Part shown: positions 32,529 to 43,101 of the stretch, piece after piece
How positions within the stretch are numbered: position 1 is the stretch's first letter
Layout of the letters: every line of letters starts with the position of its first letter
NCBI GenBank assembly: GCA_964016875.1
Contig: OZ024730.1
Location: 43,664,943 to 43,728,942 of the forward strand
Length of the DNA: 64,000 nt
DNA from: Fallopia convolvulus
Taxonomy: Eukaryota > Streptophyta > Magnoliopsida > Caryophyllales > Polygonaceae
Direction: 5' to 3'
Program-made: the position numbers and the translations under genes
Notes under the pieces: model-generated
Told to the model about the DNA's origin: nothing
Seen by the model: only the letters and a program-made list of their open reading frames with translations
The model's database searches: none

Positions 32529-33767
32529 CTTCCCAATGGACTTCCACCTCAGCGTACTTGGGATCACAGAATCCACTTGCAACCCGGCTCTAGACCGATT
32601 AACGTCCGACCTTACAAATATTCGTACTTTCATAAATTAGAAATAGAACGTCAGGTTCAAGATATGCTGCAGCAGGGCATCATTCGTCATAGTACGAGTC
32701 CGTTCTCTTCACCGGCATTATTGGTAAAGAAAAAAAGATGGGAGTTTTCAGTTTTATATTGACTACAGAACTCTGAATGCAGCGTCAGTGGTAGATAAAT
32801 TCCCAATTCCGACAGCTGAGGGACGTACTCTTTGATGAACTAGGCGGGGCAATGATTTTTTCTAAGCTCGATTTGCATTCGGGTTACCATCAAATCCAAA
32901 TGCACACGACTGACATTTAAAAGACTGCATTCCGCACTCACGATGGCCATTTTGAATTTTTGGTCATGCCCTCGGCTTGACGAATGCACCGTCCACCTTT
33001 CAGGTTGCTATGAATCAGATATTTGCTCAGTTTTTACGTCAATTTGTGATCGTATTCTTCGACGATATTTTAGTGTACAACCCGTCCTTGGAAGATCATG
33101 CTCGTCACCTTGATATTGTCCTTCGTGTTCTCCAAGACAACCACTTTTTCGTCAAAGGTTCGAAGTGCTCTTTCGGTACATCAAAAGTCGAGTATCTCGG
33201 CCATATTGTCACCGCCGGACAGCTCTTGGACGATCCATCTAAATTAGCAGCCATGTCAGATTGGCCGGTTCCAAAGATAGTAAAGCAGTTACGGGGATTT
33301 CTGGGGTTGACAGGTTATTACCAAAAATTCATTCGTAATTATGCTATTATTGCGGCGCCTCTCACATCGTTATTACAAAAAGATAAGTTCGTGTGGACTC
33401 TGGCAGCCGAAAGTGCTTTCAATCCTCTCAAAGATACCATGATGTGTCCCCCGATTTTGCAATTGCCGAATTTCAACCAACAGTTTGTCGTCGAAACTAA
33501 CGCGTCTGATGAGGGCATAGGGGTGGTATTGTTGCAACAAGAGAAACCGATTTCATTCTTTAGTAAGGTCCTCGGTGTTCGACGCAAGGGATCTTCTGCT
33601 TATCATCGTGAGCTTTTTGCTATAATATCGGTAGTGCAAAAATGGCGCCAATATCTCTTGGGTCGCGAGTTCTTGATACGGACTGATCAAAAGAGCTTTA
33701 AAGAACTATTATCTCAGGTGATTCAAACCCCGGATCAACAATTTTTTATTAGAAAACTAATGAACTA
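32529..33767 (+). pseudogene. Element B reverse transcriptase and RNase H
   Basis: RT motifs across three frames: RPYKYSYFHKLEIERQV, STSPFSSPALLVKKK, DYRTLNA, MIFSKLDLHSGYHQI, LTNAPSTFQVAMNQIF, and the catalytic FVIVFFDDILVYN intact. RNase H follows: FVVETNASDEGIGVVLLQ (first Asp replaced by Asn in TNAS), AYHRELFAIISVV, FLIRTDQKSFKELL. Stops near 32762, 32836 and 32920 disrupt the frame. The first RNase H catalytic residue appears changed. Confidence 0.85.
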
Positions 33768-34777
33768 ATGGGGTGCAAATTTCACATCGAATATAAAACG
33801 GGCACGAGTAATAAAGTCGCAGATGCTCTTTCCCGTTGCATGATAGAAGATGAGGCTTCCCTTAAACAGTTTCTCACATTATCGTTCCCTATGCTGGAAC
33901 TGCTGCAGCGTGTTCAACAAGAGAACGCAAAGATGCCGGACCTAATTGCTCTTCATACAGCCGCCAGTAAGGGCGAGTTACAACTGCCATTTCGGGTTCA
34001 TTTGGGCCTCCTCTATTACAATCATCGCCTGGTGTTGAGTAAAACATCGGGTCTCAAAGCTGAAATCTTGCAAGAGTTTCATTCTTCTTCTAGTGCGGGT
34101 CATCCGGGAGTTGATAGAACTTTTTGCCGCGTCGCTGAAGTAAATTACTGGCCGGGTATGCGGCATAATGTTCGCACATTTGTTGACGCTTGTTTGATTG
34201 GTCAATCCACAAAATATGAGAGCAAGAAGCTGGCTGGGCTCTTGCAACCATAACCCATACCTCAACAAGTATGAGATGAGGTGTCCATGGACTTCATTAC
34301 TAGTTTATCTCTGTCCCATGGGCAAACTACTATTTTGGTCGTTGTGGACTGTTTGTCTAAATGCTCTCACTTCGGGATGCTAGGCTCATCATACGACGCC
34401 CCGAAAGTTGCAGCCCTTTTCGTTGAAATGGTAGTAAGACATCATGGCATTCCATCGTCCATATTGTTGGATCGAGACGTGATCTTTACAAGTTCCTTTT
34501 GGAAGGAGCTCCATCGGCTCAGCGACACCACTCTTCGCCATAGTACGGCGTACCACCCGCAAACCGATGGCCAAACGGAGGTTAAAAATCGGGGCCGCGA
34601 GCAGTACTTGTGCGCATTTACACAGGGGCAACCGAAGCGTTGGTCTGAATTTTTGCCTTGGGCCGAGCTGGATTTAAATTGTTCTTTCCATGAAGGGTTG
34701 CAGACGACGCCTTTTCGAGCCCTCTAAGGTCGTGATCCGCCACCAATCTGTCGGCCAACGCAACCCTCTACCATTCT
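33768..34777 (+). pseudogene. Element B integrase, N-terminal and core part
   Basis: The RNase H to integrase linker (YKTGTSNKVADALSR) leads into the finger HSSSSAGHPGVDRTF...WPGMRHNVRTFVDACLIGQ, where the second Cys of the CxxC pair is Gly. The core follows: SMDFITSLSLSHG (Asp), SSILLDRDVIFTSSFW (Asp) and QTDGQTEVKNRG (Glu). A stop at 34253 and one at 34727 interrupt it. The solo LTR at 34778 cuts the coding sequence after RPTQPSTI. Confidence 0.85.
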
Positions 34778-35826
34778 TGTTGGGACGTTGTTGGGACCTC
34801 TGGTTCTAAACAACGGATCAACGATGTAATTCTCTTAAGTTTTGATAATGACAAACACCATAGGGAACTAATGTGGTTTGTTCAAGTATTTCTAAGGAAC
34901 ACAGGTACAGCCAAGAACTCCTATAAATGACCAAAAGCTACAGCAGGCCACAATGCAGAGTTTCCATCAAGGGAACTCTGAAGAGGAAAGTTCCCATGAA
35001 GTGGGAAATCCATCAAGAGAACACAAGCTTACAACGATAAAGAGTTTCCATCAAGGGAACTCTGAAGAAGAAAGTTCCCATGAAATGGGAACTCACATGT
35101 GAGGACAACGACCGTTTAGCGCAGATCGCGGGATTCTGTCTCAGACAGCCCAAAGGAACAGTTTGAGGATCAGACTGTCACGCTTCATCCAACGGTCCGA
35201 TTGATCCAATAAGTTGACCTAGTTCAAACCAAAGTCACATGTGAAGAAAGTACAACTTGGGCATCAAGAAAAGGGCATTTTGGACAAAAACGAAAGATGC
35301 GATTGCCCAAGCTCACCTGGACTATAAAGCCAAATGAATAGTACTCGGTCTGAGTACTTCTCCTAGAACTCTAAAACACCCACATCTGAGAAAAAGAAAG
35401 AAAAGGAAGAGAAGTCCCCGGCGAGTGTGTGATCTCAACGACGGTGAAGCCGAAGTTCCCAAGGACAAGGGAACTGAGAAGTCGGTGTAAGGTCTGACTT
35501 ATTTGTATTTTGTTGTTGTGAGCATAGGAACTCAGTTGAGAGGATTTGCTAGTGTTGCTAGAGTTAGGAAGAACTCGTAGGAACAAAGAAGTGTGAATCC
35601 GGCTGTGTAACTAAGGAACAAAGCAATTAATATAAGAAAGTCATTCAAAATCCTCCAAGCGGAGGTAGAGGTTTACCCATACAACTAGTTGGTTGTAGTG
35701 GGGTTCCTCTATAAAGGAACTGCGTTCTTTACTGTCTTTATTACTTGCGATTGTTTACTTCCGCTGCCTTGGGAACAGCTTAATTGCCAGTTCCCAAGCT
35801 CTTTGCTAACCGTTTACGATCCAACA
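34778..35826 (+). mobile_element. Solo LTR of a Maximus/SIRE-like copia element
   Basis: 1,049 bp from TGTTGGGACG to ACGATCCAACA, flanked by ATTCT (34773-34777) and ATTCC (35827-35831), a 4/5 match. It resembles the Copia-1 LTR in its ends, the TTTTGATAATGACAAAC phrase near the start and the TCCGCTGCC...GGGAAC region near the end. A TATA-like ACTATAAAG lies near 35331. There is no internal region, so it arose by LTR-LTR recombination. It contains a duplicated 50-bp segment (34957-35007 and 35041-35091). Confidence 0.85.
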
Positions 35827-36406
35827 ATTCCCTCTACCGCCTTGGCTTCAATGCAGGAATGCGAGCGGGCTTTAGAGCTCATCCGTGACAGTTTACTCAA
35901 CGCGCAACAGCGCATGACAGCTCAAGCAAATAATCACCGCCGTGACCTACAGTTTGAGGTTGATGATCTCGTTTTACTCAAGTTGCGTCCATACCGTCAG
36001 CACTCGGTTGCTCGTCCTCTTTCTACAAAATTGGCGCATCGATTTTATGGTCCGTTCACGGTGTTGGAACGAATTGGCCCCGTTGCTTATCGCCTTGATT
36101 TGCCAGCTCACACCAAAATTCATAATGTATTTCATGTGTCTTTGCTTAGAACATTTGTGGCCACCGATGTTGCCCCAACAACGCCCTCATTTCCTACTGA
36201 AATTTTCAACGACAGACCCATCTCCGTGCCCTTGCGCGCAATCGCGGAACGTCAAGTCTTGGTTAATGGCGCTCCTCGGACTGAATGGCTCGTTGTTTGG
36301 GACAATGTCATTGTTGACGATGCAACTTGGGAACCAACCGAGCAGCTACAACCTTCTTTCCCTTCTTTACGACTTGAGGACAAGTCGAGTCTCAACGGGG
36401 GGAGAA
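35827..36406 (+). pseudogene. Element B integrase C-terminus with chromodomain
   Basis: Continues the integrase after the solo LTR: MQECERALELIRDSL, RRDLQFEVDDLVLLKLRPYR, KLAHRFYGPFTVLERIGPVA, HNVFHVSLLR, then a chromodomain (AIAERQVLVNGAPRTEWLVV, WDNVIVDDATWEPTEQL) and LEDKSSLNGGRM. The chromodomain probably tethers integration to marked chromatin. The frame is open here. A polypurine tract (AACGGGGGGAGAA, about 36394-36406) borders the 3' LTR. Confidence 0.85.
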
Positions 36407-36789
36407 TGACACACCACAAGTCGAGAATACGGAGAGGACCACGAGGCCAACAAGAGAAAGGCGTCATCCAAACCGTTTCATTGATTTTTATTAGTAGTCT
36501 TTTGTTATTTATTTATTTATTTAATGTAATTTTTATAAACTAGAGCTTGCTCTCTACTCGTGTTTTCTTTACGGTTCTTTCCCGGGTCGCTTTTATTGAA
36601 CCGTTAGGGCCTAGTATAAATAGCTTGTTAATTATCCAAAATTAATAACAAGATATTCTTTCCCTAATCTTCTCTCTGCCTCTTCCCCTCTCGATTCCCC
36701 TTCTCTATTCCTCTACTTATTCTACCGTCAATCTATCAACCAGTGTTCGTGTCGTGACTTGGGTTATAAGTTAGGTTTAACTTGTAACA
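36407..36789 (+). repeat. Element B 3' LTR
   Basis: 383 bp, TGACACACCACAAGTCGAG to CTTGTAACA, followed by GTTAC. TATAAATA at about 36615-36622. It is very similar to the 5' LTR by eye, so the insertion is fairly recent despite the coding damage. Confidence 0.92.
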
Positions 36790-36794
36790 GTTAC

Positions 36795-37310
36795 TCTATT
36801 GGGGATCTCAATTTTGTTGCAAGGGTTCCGCACCAGTATTTCATGAAGGTATTGTTACTTGAAAAGGAGAAACGTTGTAATCTGACCATCAAGAACATGG
36901 TGCTCCTCGACAAGTTTCTAGCCAAAGATCCTATTTATCTTCCTTGACTTGCCTTGACACATGCATAAGAGAGTTGGTCTAGGTTGTCATGCTCTGCCTT
37001 AACCCACATGGGCTATTAAAAAGGATTCTTCAAAAATTTGGTGCCTATCATACTGAGATTGAGGAAACTTTTGGCTTCTTTTTGGAGAAAAACAACATTG
37101 AGAAGATGCACTTCTAGGGCCACATCAAAGCTAAAGCTTCCAAGATGCCTCTTAAGAAGGAGAAGAAGGAGTCAGTTGAGCCTGCAAGAGGTGGGGATGT
37201 TCAGGCTCTCACTTTAGCTGTTTTGGAAGAGATCAATGACAAGATGGACCTTCAAATCGATCTCACTCTCAGGGTTCTAAAGGTTCCCTCTATGCAACCA
37301 TGAATAGATT
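36795..37310 (+). pseudogene. Copia-2 env-like ORF, downstream part
   Basis: Directly after the GTTAC duplication, one frame reads SIGDLNFVARVPHQYFMKVL, KEKRCNLTIKNMVLLDKFL and IYLP, matching the Copia-1 segment TIARIAHQFLIK-like to MILLDKFLRRERISLP. Later degenerate frames end near a Glu/Lys-rich part (KMPLKKEKKESVEPARGGD-like) and a short stop-rich tail. This proves that element B interrupts the env-like ORF. Confidence 0.8.
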
Positions 37311-37738
37311 CCTTTCTCCCATAGTTGTTATCTGCCCCACAAGATCTCTTTCTCTTACTTTTTCATGTGTTTTGCTTTTGCGCTGTTCTGATATCTCTTT
37401 GCATGAAAGATGGCTAATGATGTGATCCTATTGATGTAATCTTTGCTTCATTAATAATAATTTTGGATGATTAGGATACTTGTGCATTTTTTTCTTCATT
37501 GTGTTATTGATCATTTGATGATGTCAAAAGGGGAAAGGTTGGAAAATTGCATATATGCTTGTATACGAATTTAGAAAATGGTTCTTTAGGGAACAATCCA
37601 AAAGTTGAGGGAGAACAACACCACTTGGATGTCCTTATGGTAATAACTCATTAAGGTTCCCTCTACGCAACCATGAATAGATCCCTTTCTCCCATAAGGG
37701 TTTGTCATCATCAAAAAAGAGGGAAATTACAAGTACCA
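37311..37738 (+). other. Copia-2 3' non-coding region
   Basis: Contains TTTGATGATGTCAAAAGGGG near 37514, shared with Copia-1, and a 45-bp direct repeat: the GGTTCCCTCTATGCAACCAT stretch near 37288 recurs near 37656 with few changes. The purine-rich AAAAAAGAGGGAAATTAC before 37730 is the candidate polypurine tract. Confidence 0.6.
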
Positions 37739-38616
37739 TGGCAACACTGAAACGTTACCATATGAACAGTATCAATTTCCCCTTTGTGTTTTGATAATGA
37801 CAAACTCAATCAGAACTAATGAAATATATGTTTCCATAATTTTTACATAGTATACATGTTAGATGAGAAATGTGGAAGTGGAAATGAGATAGCACTAATG
37901 TGAGGGAATAGTAGTGTCTGCGCGGATAAGAGTTCTACATTTGGAAAGTGTGTCAATACTTTGTGGGAATATTTGATTCTCGAAGATTTGTCAGCTGGAT
38001 AAGTCTATTAGATAAGGTATTCTAGGGTTAGAAAGATTTTTGACTATTATCCTATCCAAATAGAGGAATCGTGTGAAACAATAAGATACTTTCTAGGGTT
38101 AGAAAGATGTAGTTGTTGTAAAATCTATTTACCGTGATTTGATTAACTAAGAGAATATCTTATTTACGAAAGTAAGATCGTGAGTAGTCATAACATTTGG
38201 AATACGATTAGGAAAATAGGTTTTCTACTTCACCGATCACAAGAGCCATTGTCGAATGTGTGAAGCTTGAGATCTATTGTTGTGTTGCTCGAAGTAATTA
38301 GTTGTTGGTGTCTTGTTTGTTTTATTGTGTACTTGTTCTTAGGCTAATAAGTTACAGTTTGATAGTTCTAGGTTCTAGAGATTAGGCTAGACTGTTGTGA
38401 AGTCTCTATTCACTTGTAGTTCATGGAAAATTCAATAAAACATAAACGATATTTCAACTCCTCTATGGAGGAAGTAGTTTTCTCTTATTCAACCAGTTGG
38501 TTGGGTACTTGGATAAGAGTTTCCACTATAAATAATCATGTTATTATTCTTACATATTTTCGTTATTCAGTTCACTGTTCAAGGAGTGTCTGTATACTAA
38601 CACACGTGTTCCAACA
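37739..38616 (+). repeat. Copia-2 probable 3' LTR
   Basis: Starts TGGCAACACTG soon after a purine-rich stretch, contains TTTTGATAATGACAAAC as in the solo LTR, and ends GTGTTCCAACA at 38616. The exact start is uncertain because there is no second LTR to compare. Confidence 0.6.
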
Positions 38617-40031
38617 CATGTGATCATAACCTAACAATAAAATATTACAAGTCTTAAACTTCTCAACCAACTCTATAAGCTACCAGGCTAGAATAGTCAA
38701 TTGTGTTTAAAAAACTTGCACACTTTTGTACATATTTTCGAAAGAGCGAGCTATAGTAAATTATATAAGCCGTTTATGATAGGTCTAAGAATACGTTGTT
38801 ACGTGCTGAAAAAACAGTCGCAAAACACGAGCATATACTCTTCACATATCTTTTTCTAATATAATATGGATTGGCATATGATTGGATAACATATTTAAAA
38901 AAATATATGTCACATAATATCATAAATAAAAGGGGCCAGGCCAATAATTCTCAATTTCTAGGAGATTGATGCTCAAGCAATAACTATTAAAATAAAGGCC
39001 AATCACCATAATTCAGCCGATAATATATATAGAAGTGACAATGTTTAACCTTTAAAAAATTAAGTGCTGAGGTGTGTGTTAATGACGTACAGGGTGACGA
39101 AAATGCTGAACAAAATTATAGAAAAGCTTGTCCACCCACCCAAATTGCTATTCTTTAATTAAGAGTTTAAGAATAATAATTTGATTTGTTCAAAGTTCGA
39201 ACAGATCAAGGTTACTTCTGATTCCACATGAAACATTAAACAGCTCAAAAATATTATAAAATTTAGAACTTCTAAGATCATGTGAAACCATGTTTTCAAG
39301 TTGCTTTAAGAGGAAATGATCATCATTTATGAATAGACTTTTATATGAATTAAAAAAAGATATATTCTGTATGATTACTTGATTTGAGTCATATAGATGA
39401 GATATATTATTGTTTATTGAAAAGGACGTATGATAATGAAAATAGATAAATTAAGATTCTAAATTCACAGCTTAAGATTATATGAGTAGGCAAATTTGCC
39501 AAAAATAATCACAAATTTCGGTTAGATGTTTTTATAGTTAGCTTAACAAGATAATTAAAGTTAATTGTATCATGTTTCTTTTTTTGGTCGAAATAGTATG
39601 ATGTTTCTACACCCAAGGGTATAACTAATTAAGCAATTAGATTTATTTATAGTCAATTAAAGTCAGTAATTAAATTGGAATTAAAGTCTAACTAATTAGA
39701 TTGGATATAAGTTTCTAAGAATGAATTATTAACTTTTATCCAAGAAACATATGTAGAAAGACCGATAATCTTTACTGTATAAGATTAAAAAAAACACGAT
39801 GATGGGTTATCTTTTCATTTATTAATTTGAATTAAGACTTGAAAGATACTCAAACCTTATCTAAAAATTTTCATTTTCGACCATACTTATTAAACAGACA
39901 TATAGTGATAGCATTTACTATATATGCCACTTCATCCTTTAACAATCCCAAATTAAATATTTTAAATTTCAAGTCAGAATATTAACATCAAACCCTAGTA
40001 TTATTAAGTTGGCCCATCTACCATTTTGTTT
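38617..40031. other. AT-rich intergenic DNA, nothing recognised
   Basis: No ORF, RNA gene or repeat stands out. Long A/T runs. It separates Copia-2 from a cluster of small DNA elements. Confidence 0.5.
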
Positions 40032-40354
40032 AGGTCTCGTTTGGCTGTAATTCATAAAAACGTAAACGGAATGGAAATGAATGTAATCCATTTCAGTGTC
40101 ATTGATACATTGACAAAAATTATCAACTTGTTTTGCACAACCTCTTATCCATTGTAAAAAGGGGCTTGTTCCACTTCAATTATTCTTCTATAAGGGGGTG
40201 GGTAACAAAATGGTGGATTCAATCTCTTCTATCTCACTTTTATAATGGACAAGTTGTTGGATGATTTCTTTATATAAATATATTATGACACTAAAAAGGG
40301 TCTAGATTCATTTCGTTTACGTTTCCATTAGTCACGACAAACCAAACGAGATCT
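40032..40354. mobile_element. MITE-like element with AGRTCTCGTTTGG termini
   Basis: Terminal inverted arms AGGTCTCGTTTGG (left) and, reversed, AGATCTCGTTTGG (right). Further arm similarity includes AACGTAAACG and AAATGAAT on both sides, giving about 60-bp arms and 0.32 kb total. The target duplication is not clear, so the superfamily is unassigned. No coding capacity. Confidence 0.65.
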
Positions 40355-40542
40355 AATTTTAATTTTTTTAACAAGATTTTAGTTAACATTATTTATTGCA
40401 ACTATGATTTTAATTGAGTGAGGAGGAACAATGGTATTCAAAATTTAAACTAAGTTGGTTTTATATTTTTGTTTTTTTTCTTCCAAAAACCACCTTTTAA
40501 AATAAGTGTTTTTTAAAAAACTATTTTTAAATTTTTTTTAAA

Positions 40543-40817
40543 GCAAAAACGTCTTTTATAATACAAATACTCAATTTCAACCACTTTAAGTTATTTTCTT
40601 GTTACATTTTATCATAGTTGGACCGAAATACCCTTTTAAATTTATTTTGTTTACATTTTTTTTATCTATTTATTTTTGTGAACAATTAATTATCTATTTA
40701 CACAAAGTAGTGAAAACTATATTCGAAAGGGTATTTTGGTCTAACTAGAGTAAAATATCACCGAAAAATATCTTTAGGTGGTTAAAATTGAGTGTGTATT
40801 ATAAAAGGTGTTTTTAC
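40543..40817. mobile_element. Fold-back MITE nested in the left arm of the MULE-like element
   Basis: 275 bp with about 95-bp inverted arms: GCAAAAACGTCTTTTATAAT at the left against GTAAAAACACCTTTTATAAT read inward from the right, then ACTCAATTT, AACCAC and ATACCCTTT on both sides. It is flanked by TTAAA (40538-40542 and 40818-40822). It interrupts the outer TIR, so it is younger. Confidence 0.65.
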
Positions 40818-40942
40818 TTAAAAAAGAGGGCGGTTTAGGTGAGAATAGAGAGCCTCAAGAGAGAAATGAGAATGAATCTCAATCCTTGATCGCACGTGTG
40901 TGGACCAAAAAAAATTACCTTGGGTGTTTAAATTTTTGAAAA

Positions 40943-41419
40943 TGACTGTGTATAATTTTGTATGGACTGTGCATTTTCATCTTACTTGTTTATGTATGAT
41001 AATACTAATGATTGTGTATGCATTTTTCACTGAGAGTGCATTGTATTATATGTGAATGTGCATTATCTTATTAGCGATTGTGCATTATTTTGTAAGCGAT
41101 TGTGTGTTATTTTGTAAGTGAATGTGCAATAGTATTCTAAATAAAGTGTTTATGACTTGTTCATCAATTGTGTATTGTATTATATCCGATTTTGCATTAT
41201 CATGTTAGTAAATGTACATTATTTTGTAAGCAAATGTGTGTTATTGTGTAAGTGAATGTGCATAGTATTCTAAATTAAGTGTGTATGGCATTTTTCACCC
41301 AGAGTGCTTTGTATTAAAAGGGATTGTGCATTGTTTTGTAAGTGATTGTGTATTATTTTATTAGCGAATGTGTATATTCTTATAAGTTAATGTGTATACT
41401 ATTGTAATTGAGTGTGCAA
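40943..41419 (+). repeat. Left array of the word GATTGTGCAT
   Basis: About 20 variants of GAYTGTGYAT/GAATGTGCAT, spaced irregularly at roughly 15-40 bp and often followed by TATTTTGTAAG. All face the same way. The array is subterminal in the MULE-like element. Confidence 0.8.
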
Positions 41420-41464
41420 ACCATAATTATTATAAGTTCATCATGAAAACTCATTTGAAAAAGG

Positions 41465-41962
41465 TAATGTACGATCAATAAAAAAAATATGCGCAATCAC
41501 TTGGACGAATTATGCACAATTGGTTGTAGAAAAATGCACGCTCATTGTAAGACCATCATGCACACTTATATGAAAAGGTCATGCACAGTTGGGTAATGTA
41601 AAAATACACAATCGGGTAAGATGCAAATGCACAGTCGAGTAAGATGAAAATGCACAATCGTTAGTAGAAAGATGCACACTCATTGTAACACCATCATCCA
41701 CACTCACATGAAAAGGTCATACACAATCGGGTAATGTGAAAAAGCGCAGTCGGATAGGATGCTAATGCACAGTCGGGTAAGATGAAAATGCACAGTCGTT
41801 AGTAGAAATATGCACACTCGCATGAAAAATGACATACATAATCGGGTAATGTGAAACTGCATAGACGGGTAAGATGAAAATGCAAAGTCGGGTAAGAAGA
41901 AAATGCACAGTCGCTCATCAAAATTTGCAGCCTCGGAGGTAAAAAAAATTTACACTCGCGCA
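41465..41962 (-). repeat. Right array of the same word, inverted (ATGCACARTC)
   Basis: About 20 variants of ATGCACAATC/ATGCACAGTC/ATGCACACTC, the reverse complement of the left array word, often followed by GGGTAAGATGAAA. The switch of orientation lies near 41420-41465, the middle of the element. Confidence 0.8.
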
Positions 41963-42266
41963 CGATCTGAGCCGTAGATCTACCCATAACTGATGATTGA
42001 GATTCATTCTCATTTCTCTCCATAGATATCATTTTCACATGATCCATTCTCAAAAATTAAAAAGTGGTTTCTTAAAAAATGCTTCTTTTAAAAGGTGATT
42101 TTTGGAAGAAAAATAACCTTTATATTTACAAAATGAAAATTTTGTCCACTATAAGCCATGATGCACTTAGTATACATCATTAAGTACGGGGCAAATAAAG
42201 CAAAATGGAATTGGTCTCTTTTAACCAAACAACTAGTAATTAAATTCCACTTTAATTACTAGTTAA

Positions 42267-42416
42267 TCAGGTCTGAATAATGTCATCCTTGTTGACCGGC
42301 GCTGCCCGCAAGAAATTGAGTTGATAAGGTCTGACACCCTTTGCTTCCTGGCCTGCTTTTAGAGTTGGGGCATCACACATGTCTTCAAAGGATTGCAGTT
42401 CTATGACGAACTTCAT
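42267..42416 (-). CDS. Short ORF in a GC-richer island, possible exon fragment
   Basis: A 49-codon frame starting MKFVIELQSFEDMCDAPTL and ending VNKDDIIQT. It sits in a 250-bp patch (42280-42520) that is clearly less AT-rich than its surroundings and looks coding-like. I recognise no family. It may be an exon of a gene swept up by the local transposons, or chance. Confidence 0.3.
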   Translation of the reverse strand: MKFVIELQSFEDMCDAPTLKAGQEAKGVRPYQLNFLRAAPVNKDDIIQT

Positions 42417-42811
42417 TGTTGAATCATTTCATCGTGTTTCATCTGTCCTGCTCGCACTTGACTCGGGTTTTAGGAACCTTATCCAAAGATCTAAGAGGCC
42501 CCCTAATTTCTTTCCTCATCAAAAAAGTAAATAAATTCAACTCAAATCCTCTAATACTTAATCTTCAAAACATAAAATAATATCCATTTTCATCAACATA
42601 TGTCTTCTAAACCACACAAAAATTTCAAATATTTGTATTCTCTAAATTGGAAGGGTTAACTTTCATTATCAAAATGTATGTCTTGTGAAAAGAGAACGAC
42701 AGATCTCATCAAAAAAGATAAGAAATATTCACAAAACAGCCTATAATCAGCCTCGGCTGAATCCACCGGCCACAGTGGATTTTTCGCCCCATGATTTGAC
42801 AATGTGTCAGC

Positions 42812-42866
42812 CATAGAACCGGCCCTGCAGACCGGTTCTATGAGAACCGGCTTTGAAAGCCGGTTT
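42812..42866. repeat. Two adjacent CCGG-centred hairpins
   Basis: CATAGAACCGG and CCGGTTCTATG (42812-42842) form an 11-bp perfect inverted repeat around 9 bases. Directly after, AACCGGCTTT and AAAGCCGGTT (42845-42866) form a 10-bp inverted repeat around about one base. They lie 0.25 kb beyond the stop of the PMD gene, so they may be part of its 3' end or of the element carrying it. Confidence 0.75.
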
Positions 42867-43101
42867 TATGTCATTACCACAATTACTTTTAATAAGATGT
42901 AGTTAAATTCATTTATTTTAATAATATTTTTTATATACGAATAAATTAGTTTACTTTAAATATTTTGTATAGTTAATATGTAATTTAATATAGATGAAAA
43001 CTAAAAATGTTATATAATGGTTAAACAAACAAAGTCAAGACAAGTTAATTGATAACGGAAATACATCGAAATAAAAACTAAAAGCATACATTGAAATAAA
43101 T

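Larger units (their letters stand above)
30375..36789 (+). mobile_element. Element B: chromovirus-type Ty3/gypsy
   Basis: Flanked by the perfect duplication GTTAC (30370-30374 and 36790-36794), with LTRs 30375-30766 and 36407-36789. Order: gag, protease, RT, RNase H, integrase, chromodomain, polypurine tract. The chromodomain after integrase identifies a chromovirus; the short LTRs and LEDKSSLNGG tail resemble the Reina type, but this is tentative. It sits inside the env-like ORF of Copia-2 and is itself interrupted by a Copia solo LTR at 34778-35826. Several stops and frameshifts make it inactive. Confidence 0.92.
28137..38616 (+). mobile_element. Copia-2: 5'-truncated Maximus/SIRE-like element
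   Basis: The element begins abruptly within the RT/RNase H junction (DIMFSLCLCARFQAN, matching Copia-1). It continues with RNase H, a spacer, an env-like ORF (split by element B at 30375-36789) and a 3' non-coding region with a polypurine stretch, and ends with a probable 3' LTR to 38616 (...GTGTTCCAACA). No 5' LTR, gag or integrase is present, so no target duplication can be checked. It is older than B, which interrupts it. Confidence 0.8.
40469..42120. mobile_element. MULE-like TIR element made of two opposed short-word arrays
   Basis: Inverted ends of about 120-140 bp. The outer part pairs TTTTCTTCCAAAAACCACC (40475 onward) with its inverted copy near 42095-42120; the inner part is a perfect 26-bp match (40867-40892 against about 41993-42018). 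Direct TTTATATTT lies on both sides (40460-40468, 42121-42129), the 9-bp length expected of a MULE target duplication, though the word is low in complexity. The interior has no ORF for a transposase and consists of two arrays of a 10-bp word in opposite orientation (separate entries). A small MITE has split the left arm. The superfamily is tentative. Confidence 0.65.

Noticed and set aside
40943..41962. The short regularly repeated words could be read as a CRISPR-like array
   Set aside because: Repeats are 10 bp, irregularly spaced, and switch orientation in the middle of a TIR element. There are no cas genes and the DNA is a plant genome.
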